Source: UMGS75 sp964507405 (lineage in GTDB: Bacteria; Bacillota_I; Bacilli_A; ML615J-28; CAG-313). From it: DNA of 31,043 nucleotides. Shown here piece after piece: positions 8,388 through 16,292 of the stretch; within the stretch, counting starts at the first letter, position 1, and every line of letters starts with the position of its first letter. The stretch is taken from positions 1-31,043 of the forward strand of contig CAZDPJ010000015.1 of NCBI GenBank assembly GCA_964507405.1, in the 5' to 3' direction. The notes beneath the pieces are model-generated. The model had not been told where the DNA came from. It was given only the letters and a program-made list of their open reading frames with translations, and searched no databases. Made by a program: the position numbers and the translations under genes.

Positions 8388-8436
8388 TTGCAAAAAAAGG
8401 TAAAATAAGTTATAATATATTATATCAATAAAGGAG
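8388..8436 (+). promoter_or_regulatory. Sigma-A-type promoter and ribosome site for the DUF362 operon
   Basis: TTGCAA (8388-8393), a 17-base spacer and a consensus TATAAT (8411-8416) are followed by AAGGAG (8431-8436), 8 bases before the ATG at 8445. Confidence 0.8.
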
Positions 8437-8444
8437 AAATTATT

Positions 8445-9314
8445 ATGAAATCAAAGGTTTTATTTTCAAAAAATATTACTTCAGCTGAAGTATTACGTCT
8501 TTATAAATTATTAGGAAAAGAGTTAAATGGTAATATTGCAATTAAAGTTCATTCTGGTGAAATTGGCAATCAAAATTATTTAAAACCAGAATTTTGGAAA
8601 GATATTGTACTATATACAAATGGTACAGTTGTTGAGTGTAACACCGCATATGATGGTGGTAGAAATACAACAGAAAAACATTTAAAAACATTAGAAGAAC
8701 ATGAATGGACTAAATATTTTAAAACGGAATTATTAGATGAAACGCAACCTGATAAAGTTTTAAGAATTCCAAATGGAAAAAGAATTAAAGAAAATTATGT
8801 TGGAAATAAAATTAGTAATTATAATGCAATGCTTGTTTTATCCCATTTTAAAGGCCATCCAATGGGTGGATATGGAGGTGCACTAAAACAATTATCAATT
8901 GGTGTAGCTTCTAGTTATGGTAAAGCCTATATCCACGGATGTGGAAATCCTAAAAATTTATGGACTGCAGACCATGACCAATTTTTAGAGTCAATGGCAG
9001 ATGCGGCTGGGTCAGTTGTTGATTATTTTAAAGGTAATATTGTATATGTTAATGTAATGAAGAATATGTCGGTTGATTGTGATTGTTGTAGTGTTGCTGA
9101 AGACCCATGTCTTGATGATATTGGTATTTTAGTTTCGTTAGACCCTGTTGCTATTGACCAAGCATGCGTTGATTTGGTATATCAATCAACTGATGAAGGT
9201 AAAAATCATTTGATTGAACGTATTGAATCTCGTAATGGCACTTACACGATTAAGTGTGCTGAAGAACTTGGAATTGGCTCAAGAGATTATGAATTAATAG
9301 ACGTTACAGAATAA
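8445..9314 (+). CDS. DUF362 domain protein
   Basis: A 289-residue protein matching the DUF362 family, judged from the SHFKGHPMGGYGGALKQLSIG block (about 133-153) and the C-terminal DPCLDDIGILVSLDPVAIDQACVDL block. The cysteine cluster DCDCC just before the latter could bind a metal or an iron-sulphur cluster. The separate 2x[4Fe-4S] ferredoxin domain found in longer members is absent. The biochemical function of DUF362 is not established. It heads a three-gene unit behind a strong promoter, and the kinase gene starts 2 bases after its stop. A redox or metal-dependent role in a small-molecule pathway with the kinase and the SDR is inference. Confidence 0.85.
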   Translation: MKSKVLFSKNITSAEVLRLYKLLGKELNGNIAIKVHSGEIGNQNYLKPEFWKDIVLYTNGTVVECNTAYDGGRNTTEKHLKTLEEHEWTKYFKTELLDETQPDKVLRIPNGKRIKENYVGNKISNYNAMLVLSHFKGHPMGGYGGALKQLSIGVASSYGKAYIHGCGNPKNLWTADHDQFLESMADAAGSVVDYFKGNIVYVNVMKNMSVDCDCCSVAEDPCLDDIGILVSLDPVAIDQACVDLVYQSTDEGKNHLIERIESRNGTYTIKCAEELGIGSRDYELIDVTE

Positions 9315-9316
9315 AT

Positions 9317-9913
9317 ATGTTAAATGAGAACAAATTATATAATCAATTAAATCATATAATTTCAACAATTGTTGAAATGAGTATGATTAGTCAAAACATT
9401 GTTATAGCAATTGATGGGATGTGCGCAAGTGGTAAAACTACGATTTCTAAAATCTTAGAAAAAGAATTTGGATGTCGAGTAATACATATGGATGATTTCT
9501 TTTTACCTCCTCATTTAAGGACTAAAGAACGTCTTTTAGAAGTTGGTGGAAACGTCGATTATGACCGCTTTATTTTAGATGTAATTAATAATTTACATCA
9601 AGGTATTACATATTCTCCATTTAACTGTAAAACATTAAGTTTTGATAAAGAAATAAATCTTCCCTTAACTAATATAACTTTAATCGAAGGAAGTTATGCC
9701 CTTCATCCTAAGTTTGGTAAATACTATGATTTAGCCATTTTTATTGAAGTATCTAGTGTGAATCAAATAGATCGTATTATTAACCGAAATGGCATTGATG
9801 AATTACCTAATTTTCAAAACAAATGGATAAAGTTTGAAAATCAATACTTTAATACATTTAAAATTAAAGATAATGCAAACTTTATAATTAATACGAGTGA
9901 TAGTTATGAATAA
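9317..9913 (+). CDS. P-loop kinase, uridine kinase-like
   Basis: A 198-residue P-loop NTPase. The Walker A motif is GMCASGKTT (34-42) after a strand IVIAIDG. HMDDFFLPP (about 58-66) is the acidic substrate/Mg loop of the uridine kinase and pantothenate kinase group, and TLIEGSYALHP gives the later strand with an acidic residue. Members phosphorylate nucleosides or other small hydroxyl substrates with ATP; a short uridine kinase-like protein such as this one often has no proven substrate. The ribosome site at ATG 9317 is weak, and an ATG near 9377 is an alternative start closer to the P-loop. It overlaps the SDR gene by 8 bases. Confidence 0.8.
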   Translation: MLNENKLYNQLNHIISTIVEMSMISQNIVIAIDGMCASGKTTISKILEKEFGCRVIHMDDFFLPPHLRTKERLLEVGGNVDYDRFILDVINNLHQGITYSPFNCKTLSFDKEINLPLTNITLIEGSYALHPKFGKYYDLAIFIEVSSVNQIDRIINRNGIDELPNFQNKWIKFENQYFNTFKIKDNANFIINTSDSYE

Positions 9914-10694
9914 TAATTATACATTAATTACTGGTGCTAGTTCTGGTATTGGTTATGAGTTATCATTAAAGTTTGGTGAAAATCACCATAATTTAGTGAT
10001 TTGTGCGCGTAATAGAGAAAAATTAGAAGATTTAGGTAATTTACTTCAAACTAAATATAAGATTAAAGTTTTAGTAGTTGTTGCGGATTTAACTGTTGAT
10101 GCTGATATAAATCGTCTTTTTAATACTCTTGAAGAAAATAATATTTTTATTGATATTTTATGTAATAATGCTGGCTTTGGAGATTATGGTGATTTCCTTG
10201 ATAGTGATATTGTAAAAATCGATAAAATGATAGAATTAAATATTAAAAGTCTTATAAAATTATCATATCATTTTGGTAATTTAATGAAAATAAACAAAAA
10301 TGGTAGAATAATAAATATCGCATCAATTGGTAGTTTTGTTCCTGGACCTAAAATGGCTGTCTATTACGCAACTAAAGCATTTGTATTATCATTTAGTGAA
10401 TCTTTAAGTTTAGAACTTAAAAATGATAATATTAAGGTTTGTGCTATATGCCCAGGACCAACTAAAACTAATTTTTTCAATAATGTTACAACTAAAGAAT
10501 TAGATTTATTAAAATCAATTAAAGCAAATGATGCTAAAGATTTAGCATCAAGAGCTTACAAGAATTGTATGAAAAATAAAATTGTTTATATTCCATTTAC
10601 AAAGAATAAACTTGCTATATTTGGAAGTCGATTGATTTCAAGAAAGAACTTAAGAAAAATAGCGTATAAAATTCAATGTAACAGGGTAAAATAA
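9906..10694 (+). CDS. Short-chain dehydrogenase/reductase (SDR)
   Basis: A 262-residue classical SDR. The NAD(P)-binding motif is TGASSGIG (9-16), the NNAG motif is at 87-90, and the catalytic set is N112, S140, Y153 and K157 (YYATK). The basic residue R35 after the second strand suggests NADPH. ATG 9906 is chosen over a GTG at 9897 because it places the motif at the usual distance from the N-terminus. It is the last gene of the DUF362-kinase-SDR unit and ends just before a terminator. Similar proteins act on keto groups of lipids or small metabolites; the substrate is unknown. Confidence 0.9.
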   Translation: MNNNYTLITGASSGIGYELSLKFGENHHNLVICARNREKLEDLGNLLQTKYKIKVLVVVADLTVDADINRLFNTLEENNIFIDILCNNAGFGDYGDFLDSDIVKIDKMIELNIKSLIKLSYHFGNLMKINKNGRIINIASIGSFVPGPKMAVYYATKAFVLSFSESLSLELKNDNIKVCAICPGPTKTNFFNNVTTKELDLLKSIKANDAKDLASRAYKNCMKNKIVYIPFTKNKLAIFGSRLISRKNLRKIAYKIQCNRVK

Positions 10695-10728
10695 AACTAC
10701 CAAATTTTTATAATTGGTAGTTTTTTCT
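10693..10728 (+). terminator. Terminator after the SDR gene
   Basis: AAAACTACCAA (10693-10703) pairs with TTGGTAGTTTT (10714-10724), with a 10-base loop and a T-run reaching 10726. Confidence 0.85.
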
Positions 10729-10778
10729 TTGTTATTTAAGTTTTATTAAATTTATTAGTAAATGCTACTTATAGTCTG

Positions 10779-10829
10779 TTGATAAAAAGTAAAAGATGTT
10801 ATAAACTAGAGTAAACTCTAAAAAAGGAG
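10779..10829 (+). promoter_or_regulatory. Promoter, operator-like palindrome and ribosome site of the XRE gene
   Basis: TTGATA (10779-10784) and TATAAA (10800-10805) make a promoter with a short 15-base spacer. Directly behind it, TAGAGT-AA-ACTCTA (10807-10820) is a 6+6 inverted repeat covering the expected transcription start, where a repressor would block initiation. AAAAAGGAG follows. Autoregulation by the encoded protein is inferred. Confidence 0.5.
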
Positions 10830-10835
10830 CATACT

Positions 10836-11087
10836 ATGAGTGAACAAACAAATATAAATACATACAATCGTTCCTTAAACGAATTGTTTGGATTAAAGTT
10901 AAGACAAATTAGAATCGAAAAGCATATGTCTCAAGAGGAATTCGCTTGGACTATTGGCGTTCATCGTACATATTTAGGTCAAATAGAAAGAGCTGAAAAG
11001 AATATTACCCTTAAGAATATTGAAAAGATATGTGTTGCCTTAGGTATGGATCCAAGAGAACTATTTGATTTTAAAGATTTACAATAA
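10836..11087 (+). CDS. XRE-family (Cro/C1-type) transcription regulator
   Basis: An 83-residue protein that is essentially one helix-turn-helix domain (about 17-76). QEEFAWTIGVHRTYLGQIERAEKN is the classic helix-turn-helix core with the conserved Q, G and IERG-like turn. The size and the pattern through ALGMDPRELFDF are those of stand-alone regulators similar to restriction-modification controllers, but no such genes are next to it. AGGAG lies before the ATG. It is transcribed alone between two terminators, with a palindrome over its own start region, so self-control is likely. Other targets cannot be seen. Confidence 0.88.
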   Translation: MSEQTNINTYNRSLNELFGLKLRQIRIEKHMSQEEFAWTIGVHRTYLGQIERAEKNITLKNIEKICVALGMDPRELFDFKDLQ

Positions 11088-11096
11088 TTCTAATTT

Positions 11097-11124
11097 ACTA
11101 GTGATTATTCTCACTAGTTTTTTT
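11097..11124 (+). terminator. Terminator after the XRE gene
   Basis: ACTAGTGA (11097-11104) and TCACTAGT (11111-11118) form an 8-bp stem with a 6-base loop, followed by six or more T. It overlaps the stop of the opposing gene; on the minus strand the tail is less T-rich, so it mainly serves the XRE gene. Confidence 0.8.
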
Positions 11125-11835
11125 AATTGATAATGCAATATCGGGATAATTGGTAATTATATAATCAACATTAGCATTAATTAATTTTTTCATTAATTTA
11201 GGAGAATTAACTGTCCAAACACTTACTTTAATTCCTAATTTTTTCATTCTTTTAAGATAACTAAACATAAGAAGACCTTTATATGGTGATATAATATCAC
11301 AGTTTGTCTTCTTAATATGCTTTTTAGGAAAAATATCAAATATTCTTGAAAAAATACCATATTTTAAATGTTTTTCACCAAGAATTAAGGCGGTGGTAAT
11401 TTCTTTGTTTATTTCTTTTACTTTAATGATGATATCTTTATTAAAAGACCTTATCATAAACATATCTAGAGTTGTTTTATTTAACATTAGATCGATTACT
11501 TTATTTTCAAATCCTGGTTCTTTGATTTCGATATCTAAAAAGATTTTGCCACCAAATTCATTTACAACATCTTCAAATTTTGGCATTATATAGTTTTGTT
11601 TTTGAGTATATTCGGTTAAACACTCATATGTATTTTCACAAATTACTAAATTATCAACATTTGGATTATGATTAACTATAATAATATTATCTTTTGTTTT
11701 TCTTAAGTCTAATTCAATTCCATTAGCATTTAATTCATATGCTTTTTTAAAAGCCTCCATGGTATTTTCATGCGCTAAATTGCATGCACCACGATGGGCA
11801 AATATTAAAGTTTTACTTTCTTTTTTCTTTTTCAT
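11098..11835 (-). CDS. Glycerophosphodiester phosphodiesterase (GDPD)
   Basis: A 245-residue cytoplasmic GDPD. These enzymes split glycerophosphodiesters to glycerol-3-phosphate and an alcohol with a divalent metal. The catalytic set is complete: H14 (AHRGA), E23 in the following HENT segment, E41 and D43 (GIELDLRKTKD), and H56 (NHNP). The closing part, with GIKVSVWTVNSP and DYIITNYPDIAL, is the usual TIM-barrel end. There is no signal peptide, which suits phospholipid head-group recycling inside the cell. GGTGA precedes the ATG. It is a single-gene unit, divergent from the sugar carrier gene. Confidence 0.92.
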   Translation of the reverse strand: MKKKKESKTLIFAHRGACNLAHENTMEAFKKAYELNANGIELDLRKTKDNIIIVNHNPNVDNLVICENTYECLTEYTQKQNYIMPKFEDVVNEFGGKIFLDIEIKEPGFENKVIDLMLNKTTLDMFMIRSFNKDIIIKVKEINKEITTALILGEKHLKYGIFSRIFDIFPKKHIKKTNCDIISPYKGLLMFSYLKRMKKLGIKVSVWTVNSPKLMKKLINANVDYIITNYPDIALSIKKTSENNH

Positions 11836-11852
11836 ATTTTTTCACCAATAAT

Positions 11853-11880
11853 ATTATACAAAAAAAACTTAAATTAGCAA
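11853..11880 (-). promoter_or_regulatory. Promoter of the GDPD gene
   Basis: On the minus strand, TTGCTA (11875-11880), a 16-base spacer and TATAAT (11853-11858) lie upstream of the GDPD start. Confidence 0.65.
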
Positions 11881-11908
11881 ATGAAAAGAAATAAATGATG
11901 AAATTTGA

Positions 11909-11937
11909 TATAATATTAATAGTTTATATAAGAGGAG
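11909..11937 (+). promoter_or_regulatory. -10 element and ribosome site of the sugar carrier gene
   Basis: TATAAT (11909-11914), with no clear -35, is followed by AGAGGAG (11931-11937) before ATG 11945. It faces away from the GDPD promoter. Confidence 0.55.
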
Positions 11938-11944
11938 AATATTT

Positions 11945-13459
11945 ATGAAATTAAATACTAAAAATACTATTTATGTAGGATTTGCTTTTCTATTAATATG
12001 TATGTTTTGGCAAGTATATGATAATTTAATTGCTAAAATATTAATTGATAGTTTTGGTTTAAATCAAACATGGTCAGGATTTGTGATGGCTCTTGATAAT
12101 ATCTTTGCTGTTATTTTACTTCCTGTATTTGGTTCTTTATCAGATAAAACGAAAACAAAATATGGTAAACGTACACCTTATATTTTTATTGGTACAATTA
12201 TTGCTTCATTATTAATCGTTGGGGTTTCTTTATTTGATAATATGCAAAAAGTTAAAATTAGAGAAGCTGAAATCCCCGCAATTGAAACAGTTGAAGTTAA
12301 AGATATTGAGTTACAGTTAGTTTCTTATTATACAGAATTTGATGATATTGTTACTAAAAAAGTTAGTGATTTTAATGATGATGATAAATTATATAAATAT
12401 CGTACAAATCTTTATGAAACTAAAGAATTAGCTGTTGCGGCGAGAAATCCTGATGTAGTCGAAGTTCGAAACAATAATTTAGGTTATCTCATTTGTTTCT
12501 TAGTTATTTTATGCATTACCCTTGTCGCAATGAGTACTTTTAGGACTCCTGCTGTATCACTAATGCCAGATGTTACGCCGAAACCACTTCGTAGTAAAGC
12601 TAATGCTATTATTAATTTAATGGGAAGTGCTGGTGGAATTATTGCACTTGGTTTTATGACTTTCCTTGCGAAAGATTATCAAAGTTATGTCTTAACTTTT
12701 GTTGTGCTTGCGGTATTAATGCTTATCTTCCTTGGACTATTTATTTGGAAAGTTAATGAAACAAAGCTTTTAAAAGAAATGCAAGAACAAGAATTAGAAT
12801 ATGGAATTGAAACCGAAGAAGAAATTGTTGAAGTTAGTGATGAAAAAATGCCTAAAGATGTTAAAAAATCTTTCATTTTAATTCTATTATCCATTATTCT
12901 ATGGTATATGGCATATAATGCGGCAACATCAAAGTTCTCAGTTTACGCAACTAATGTCTTAGATACTGGATTTACTATTCCATTACTTGTTGCTCAAGCT
13001 GCGGCAATAATAAGTTATATTCCAATTGGTAATATTTCCGGTAAACTTGGTAGAAAAAAGACTGTCTTAATTGGGGTTGTTATCTTATTCCTTGCTTTCT
13101 TTACCGCAATCTTTGTTACTGAAAAATGTGCATGGATTATTTGGATTTCAATGGCCCTTGCTGGTATTGGATGGGCTACCATTAATGTTAACTCATATCC
13201 AATGGTTGTTGAAATGAGTAAAGGCGCAAACATTGGTAAATATACTGGTATTTATTATACCGCAAGTATGGCTGCCCAAATTGCAACTCCTCTATTATCT
13301 GGTATCTTAATGGATGCGTTTAATACATTACATGTGTTGTTCCCTTATTGTGCGATTCTTTGTGCTCTTGCTTTTGTTACAATGTTTTTTGTTAAACATG
13401 GTGATTGTAAACCAGCTCCTAAAAATAAATTAGAAGCATTTGAGACCATGGATGACTAA
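11945..13459 (+). CDS. Sugar transporter of the MFS, SLC45/GPH-like
   Basis: A 504-residue 12-helix carrier resembling SLC45 and GPH-type (melibiose, sucrose) sugar-cation symporters. Evidence is the MFS loop GSLSDKTKTKYGKRTPYIFIG (about 63-83), the FRTPAVSLMPDVTPKPLRSKANAIINLMGSAGG region typical of SLC45-like proteins, and GKLGRKK in the second half. Between helices 3 and 4 there is a charged insertion of about 80 residues (98-178) where such carriers have a few; by topology it should face outside. A second charged loop near 275-305 is the central cytoplasmic one. AGAGGAG precedes the ATG. The gene ends overlapping the DUF218 remnant. A di- or oligosaccharide substrate is inferred. Confidence 0.82.
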   Translation: MKLNTKNTIYVGFAFLLICMFWQVYDNLIAKILIDSFGLNQTWSGFVMALDNIFAVILLPVFGSLSDKTKTKYGKRTPYIFIGTIIASLLIVGVSLFDNMQKVKIREAEIPAIETVEVKDIELQLVSYYTEFDDIVTKKVSDFNDDDKLYKYRTNLYETKELAVAARNPDVVEVRNNNLGYLICFLVILCITLVAMSTFRTPAVSLMPDVTPKPLRSKANAIINLMGSAGGIIALGFMTFLAKDYQSYVLTFVVLAVLMLIFLGLFIWKVNETKLLKEMQEQELEYGIETEEEIVEVSDEKMPKDVKKSFILILLSIILWYMAYNAATSKFSVYATNVLDTGFTIPLLVAQAAAIISYIPIGNISGKLGRKKTVLIGVVILFLAFFTAIFVTEKCAWIIWISMALAGIGWATINVNSYPMVVEMSKGANIGKYTGIYYTASMAAQIATPLLSGILMDAFNTLHVLFPYCAILCALAFVTMFFVKHGDCKPAPKNKLEAFETMDD

Positions 13460-13869
13460 GACGGCTCTAATTGTTTTAGGACATCGTCTAAAAGATGATG
13501 GGTCGATTTCGGATATTCTAAGAAAAAGACTAGACTTAACAAAACAAGGAGTTAAAATATTTTTACCAGATATCATTATTACATCTGGTGGGGTTGCTAA
13601 TAAGAAGGCATTGATTAGTGAAGCTTTTAAAATGAAAGAAATACTAGTTAGTGAAGGTCTTGATGAAAAAAATGATTATTACTGAAGATAAATCAAAGTC
13701 TACTTTTGATAATGCTTTATATTCCGTTAAGATTTGTAAAGATAATAATATTAATAGAATTATTGTTGTTACATCTATTTATCATTATAATCATTCTTTA
13801 AGTTCAATCTTTTCTTCTTGTTTAAAAGATTATAAAACAGAATTAATATTTTATACAAATAACTACTAA
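13452..13869 (+). pseudogene. Frameshifted DUF218 (YdcF/SanA-like) gene
   Basis: Two overlapping frames together make one DUF218 protein of about 140 residues. Frame one starts at ATG 13452 (MTKTALIVLGHRL) and runs through ITSGG and SEAFKMKEILVSEGLDEK to a stop near 13684. Frame two continues with IITEDKSKSTFDNALYS and VVTSIYHYNHS, the later conserved blocks. The switch falls at a run of seven A (13666-13672); six A would restore one frame. DUF218 proteins act in envelope or polysaccharide metabolism with no firmly known reaction. Decay, phase variation, slippage or a sequencing error are all possible. The upstream TTG at 13440 is a less likely start. It overlaps the sugar carrier by 8 bases. 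Confidence 0.8.
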
Positions 13870-13897
13870 AATGGGTTGTTTTAAACAACTCATTTTT
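13869..13897 (+). terminator. Terminator after the DUF218 remnant
   Basis: AAATGGGTTGTTT and AAACAACTCATTT pair around one base, with one G-U pair, and are followed by TTTT. It separates the sugar carrier unit from the HdeD-like operon. Confidence 0.75.
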
Positions 13898-13935
13898 CTT
13901 TCGTTTGTATTTTATTTTCAAAAATACGACAAATG

Positions 13936-13970
13936 TGGTATAATTAATATAATGTATATTAATGGGGAGG
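13936..13970 (+). promoter_or_regulatory. Extended -10 promoter and ribosome site of the HdeD-like operon
   Basis: TGG plus consensus TATAAT (13936-13944) is an extended -10 element; TTTCAA at 13916-13921 is a weak -35 at 17 bases. GGGGAGG (13964-13970) is a strong ribosome site that sets the start at ATG 13976. Confidence 0.7.
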
Positions 13971-13975
13971 TCAAG

Positions 13976-14563
13976 ATGAATATAAAAATTAGAATGCCAG
14001 GTACCCTTGTTATTTTACTTGGTACGTTATTATGGTTATTATCATACTTTGTTTATGATGAAGTATGGTATACATGTATGATAATTATAGGGGTAATTTT
14101 ATTAATTAGGGGAATATTGTTAATTAAGATTGCGACTACTTTAAATGAATTACAACTTAAAATTAGTAATGTTAAATTAATAAAAGGGATTGTTTTAGTT
14201 ATAATCGGAATTTGTTTAATTATTCCTTGGACAAATTCATTAGTTGTTATGATTACAAGTTTTATAACTGGTTTTATTTTATTAGTGATTCTTATTTCTA
14301 ATTTAATTGAATCTGCTAATAAATTAGAAAGATTAAGAAAAGATTTATATTTATATATAATTACCCTTTTAATCATTGCCTTCGGTATAAATGGATTTGG
14401 TAGAATTATTGCTTTAATAATTTCTAGTCTAATTATTTGTTATGGAATTGTTTTATTTATATTAGAATGCATTAGTTATAAACGTGGCAATGATAATCGT
14501 CGGAAAATAACTAATGATGAAATATTAGGTACTGATTATCATGTTGAAGATACAGAAAAGTAA
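13976..14563 (+). CDS. Membrane protein, HdeD/DUF308-like
   Basis: A 195-residue membrane protein with about six hydrophobic helices arranged in pairs (GTLVILLGTLLWLLSYF; MIIIGVILLIRGILLI; IKGIVLVIIGICLIIPW; and similar). The repeated helix pairs with short loops and G-I-L spacing resemble DUF308/HdeD proteins, but the match is by pattern only. The open frame extends upstream to 13871, inside the terminator; GGGGAGG and the promoter make ATG 13976 the real start. The acidic and basic C-terminal tail (about 170-195) should be cytoplasmic. It heads a six-gene unit, and its end overlaps the radical SAM gene by 23 bases. Confidence 0.6.
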   Translation: MNIKIRMPGTLVILLGTLLWLLSYFVYDEVWYTCMIIIGVILLIRGILLIKIATTLNELQLKISNVKLIKGIVLVIIGICLIIPWTNSLVVMITSFITGFILLVILISNLIESANKLERLRKDLYLYIITLLIIAFGINGFGRIIALIISSLIICYGIVLFILECISYKRGNDNRRKITNDEILGTDYHVEDTEK

Positions 14564-15377
14564 ATTTAAATTTATTTATGTAGAAATAACAAATAATTGT
14601 AATCTTAATTGTTATTTTTGTCCAAGTAGCAAGCAAAATAATAGTTTATTTATTAGTCCTAAACAATTTGAACATGTGATTAAACAAGTACAAAAGTATA
14701 CAAATACTATTTATTTACACATACTAGGAGAACCATTATTACATAAGGATTTGCCTTTACTACTTTCAATATGTGAAAAGTATAACTTAGATGTAAGACT
14801 TACAACTAATGGGACTTTAGTTTGTAATTATGATTTTTCTTGTCTTAAATTAAAGAAAATTAATATTTCTTTACAGTCTTTAATTAATTTTGATGAAGAT
14901 TATTTAGAAACATATTTTAATAATATAAAAATAATGCTAAATCAAGTTCAAGAAAAGTTAGAATGTGGTAAGTTAGGTATTGATTTTAGAATTTGGAATG
15001 ATAAAAACAATGATGAAGTTAAAAAATTAAATTCACAAATAAAAACATACTTAAACGAAGTCCTAGAAATCAACAAATATAAAAATGTTAGATTAAGTGA
15101 AGAAGAAGAATTTAGTTGGCCTGATGAATTAGATCCTAAACATAAGTTTAATAAATGTTTAGGTGGAAAGACGCATATTGGTATATTAGTTAATGGTGAT
15201 GTTGTAATGTGTTGTCTTGATTATAAAGGTAAGACAAAATTAGGTAATATTTATGAAGAATCGTTAGATAATATTATAGATGGAGATATTTATAAATGTG
15301 CTATGTTAAATAATACAAAAGGAAATACAATCTTTCCTATATGTGAGTCATGCCAATATCGAAATAGATTTAAGTGA
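14541..15377 (+). CDS. Radical SAM protein with SPASM-type C-terminus
   Basis: A 278-residue radical SAM protein. The CxxxCxxC motif that binds the [4Fe-4S] cluster is C20, C24 and C27 (NNCNLNCYFC), and LHILGEPLLHKDL is the usual GGEP-like strand, here LGEP. The C-terminus has cysteines at 206, 224, 225, 268 and 271 around the segment GILVNGDVVMCC, which is the SPASM layout for extra clusters. Such proteins modify peptides, proteins or small molecules with AdoMet radicals. No short precursor peptide is visible nearby. The start lies inside the HdeD-like gene with a poor ribosome site, implying coupled translation. The LytTR gene follows after 17 bases. Substrate unknown. Confidence 0.87.
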   Translation: MLKIQKSKFKFIYVEITNNCNLNCYFCPSSKQNNSLFISPKQFEHVIKQVQKYTNTIYLHILGEPLLHKDLPLLLSICEKYNLDVRLTTNGTLVCNYDFSCLKLKKINISLQSLINFDEDYLETYFNNIKIMLNQVQEKLECGKLGIDFRIWNDKNNDEVKKLNSQIKTYLNEVLEINKYKNVRLSEEEEFSWPDELDPKHKFNKCLGGKTHIGILVNGDVVMCCLDYKGKTKLGNIYEESLDNIIDGDIYKCAMLNNTKGNTIFPICESCQYRNRFK

Positions 15378-15394
15378 AAGTGAGGTGATACTTG

Positions 15395-15832
15395 ATGAAA
15401 ATAAAAGTTGAAGAAAATAGTAATGTAAGCGAAGTTGAAGTCTTGATTACTTGTAAAGAAGTAGATGATGAAGTCAATAGAATTGTTAAGACTTTAGAAA
15501 CAATTGCTTTTACAATTATTGGTAAAGCAAATGGTGAAAAGTATGTTATTAATATTGAAGATGTTTATTATTTTGAAGCTGTAGATAATCATGTTTTTGC
15601 TTATTGTGAAAAAGAAATATATGAAGTTAGTTACAAAATACAAGAATTAATGGAGTTACTATCTCGTACTTATTTTATTCAAGTATCACGAACTGTTATT
15701 GTAAATATTAAGAAAATTAAAAAAGTAAATAGTTTAGTTAATGGTAGGATCTTAGCCGTATTAAATAATTCTGAAAAAATGATTATAACAAGAGTATATG
15801 CTCAAAAGTTTAAACAAAAATTAAAAGAATAG
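15395..15832 (+). CDS. LytTR-family DNA-binding regulator
   Basis: A 145-residue regulator. Residues about 43-143 form a LytTR DNA-binding domain: YVINIEDVYYFEAVDNHVFAYC, then FIQVSRTVIVNIKKIKKV, then MIITRVYAQKFKQKLKE. There is no phosphoacceptor receiver domain, only a short N-terminal segment. This is the layout of the LytTR regulatory systems in which a membrane partner restrains the regulator, as in HdrRM and BrsRM of streptococci. The membrane partner gene (DUF3021) follows after 13 bases. GAGGTGA sits 9 bases before ATG 15395; an in-frame TTG at 15392 is less likely. Targets probably include its own operon, though I see no clear LytTR sites. Confidence 0.9.
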   Translation: MKIKVEENSNVSEVEVLITCKEVDDEVNRIVKTLETIAFTIIGKANGEKYVINIEDVYYFEAVDNHVFAYCEKEIYEVSYKIQELMELLSRTYFIQVSRTVIVNIKKIKKVNSLVNGRILAVLNNSEKMIITRVYAQKFKQKLKE

Positions 15833-15845
15833 GAGGAAATAGAGT

Positions 15846-16292
15846 ATGAAAAATAAAAGAATGTTAAAATTACGTAATGCTTTAATTAAAATTCTTATCC
15901 ATTTTACTACAATTTTCTCCATGTTAACGGTTGCCTTTATTGGAATTAGTTCTTTAATTGGTGGTGTCGATTTCGGAAATATTATTATTTGGTTAATGAT
16001 TTTCATTATTTCTTTAATTGAAGCAATTGTACTATTTTTTATCTTTAAAATTGATAAAATGACTTTATTTATTCAAATCACTGTTGTTTATTTTACTTTT
16101 ACACTATTTTTATATCTTCTAGGATATTTACTTAGAATCTTTAATACATATGATATAAAGTTTGTTTTAATTACTTTTGGAATGGTTTTTGTGGGATATA
16201 TCTTTATTTCTTTAATTATTTTATTTAAAAATAAAAGAGAAAATGATCGTTTAAATAAGGAATTAAAGAAATTTAAGGAGCGTGATAATTAA
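15846..16292 (+). CDS. DUF3021 membrane protein, partner of the LytTR regulator
   Basis: A 148-residue protein with four membrane helices (about 17-40, 45-67, 73-95 and 104-126) and a charged cytoplasmic tail rich in Lys, Glu and Asn. Size, topology and position directly after a LytTR gene match DUF3021 proteins, which are seen as membrane-bound antagonists of the adjacent regulator. The helical tail (KRENDRLNKELKKFKERDN) may form a short coiled coil that could hold the regulator at the membrane. GGAGG precedes the ATG. The stop overlaps the next start (TAATG), coupling it to the exported protein. The inhibitory role is inferred from the family. Confidence 0.85.
   Translation: MKNKRMLKLRNALIKILIHFTTIFSMLTVAFIGISSLIGGVDFGNIIIWLMIFIISLIEAIVLFFIFKIDKMTLFIQITVVYFTFTLFLYLLGYLLRIFNTYDIKFVLITFGMVFVGYIFISLIILFKNKRENDRLNKELKKFKERDN

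Noticed and set aside
13666..13672. Programmed frameshift at A7
   Set aside because: No stimulating structure or ribosome-pausing element is visible, and a similar break at T6 in another gene argues for error or decay. Not excluded.
13440..13869. Two separate small genes in the DUF218 region
   Set aside because: The two products carry successive conserved blocks of one family, and neither alone is a full domain.
13871..13975. Longer start for the HdeD-like gene at 13871
   Set aside because: It lies in the terminator hairpin and upstream of a TATAAT and a GGGGAGG that fix the start at 13976.
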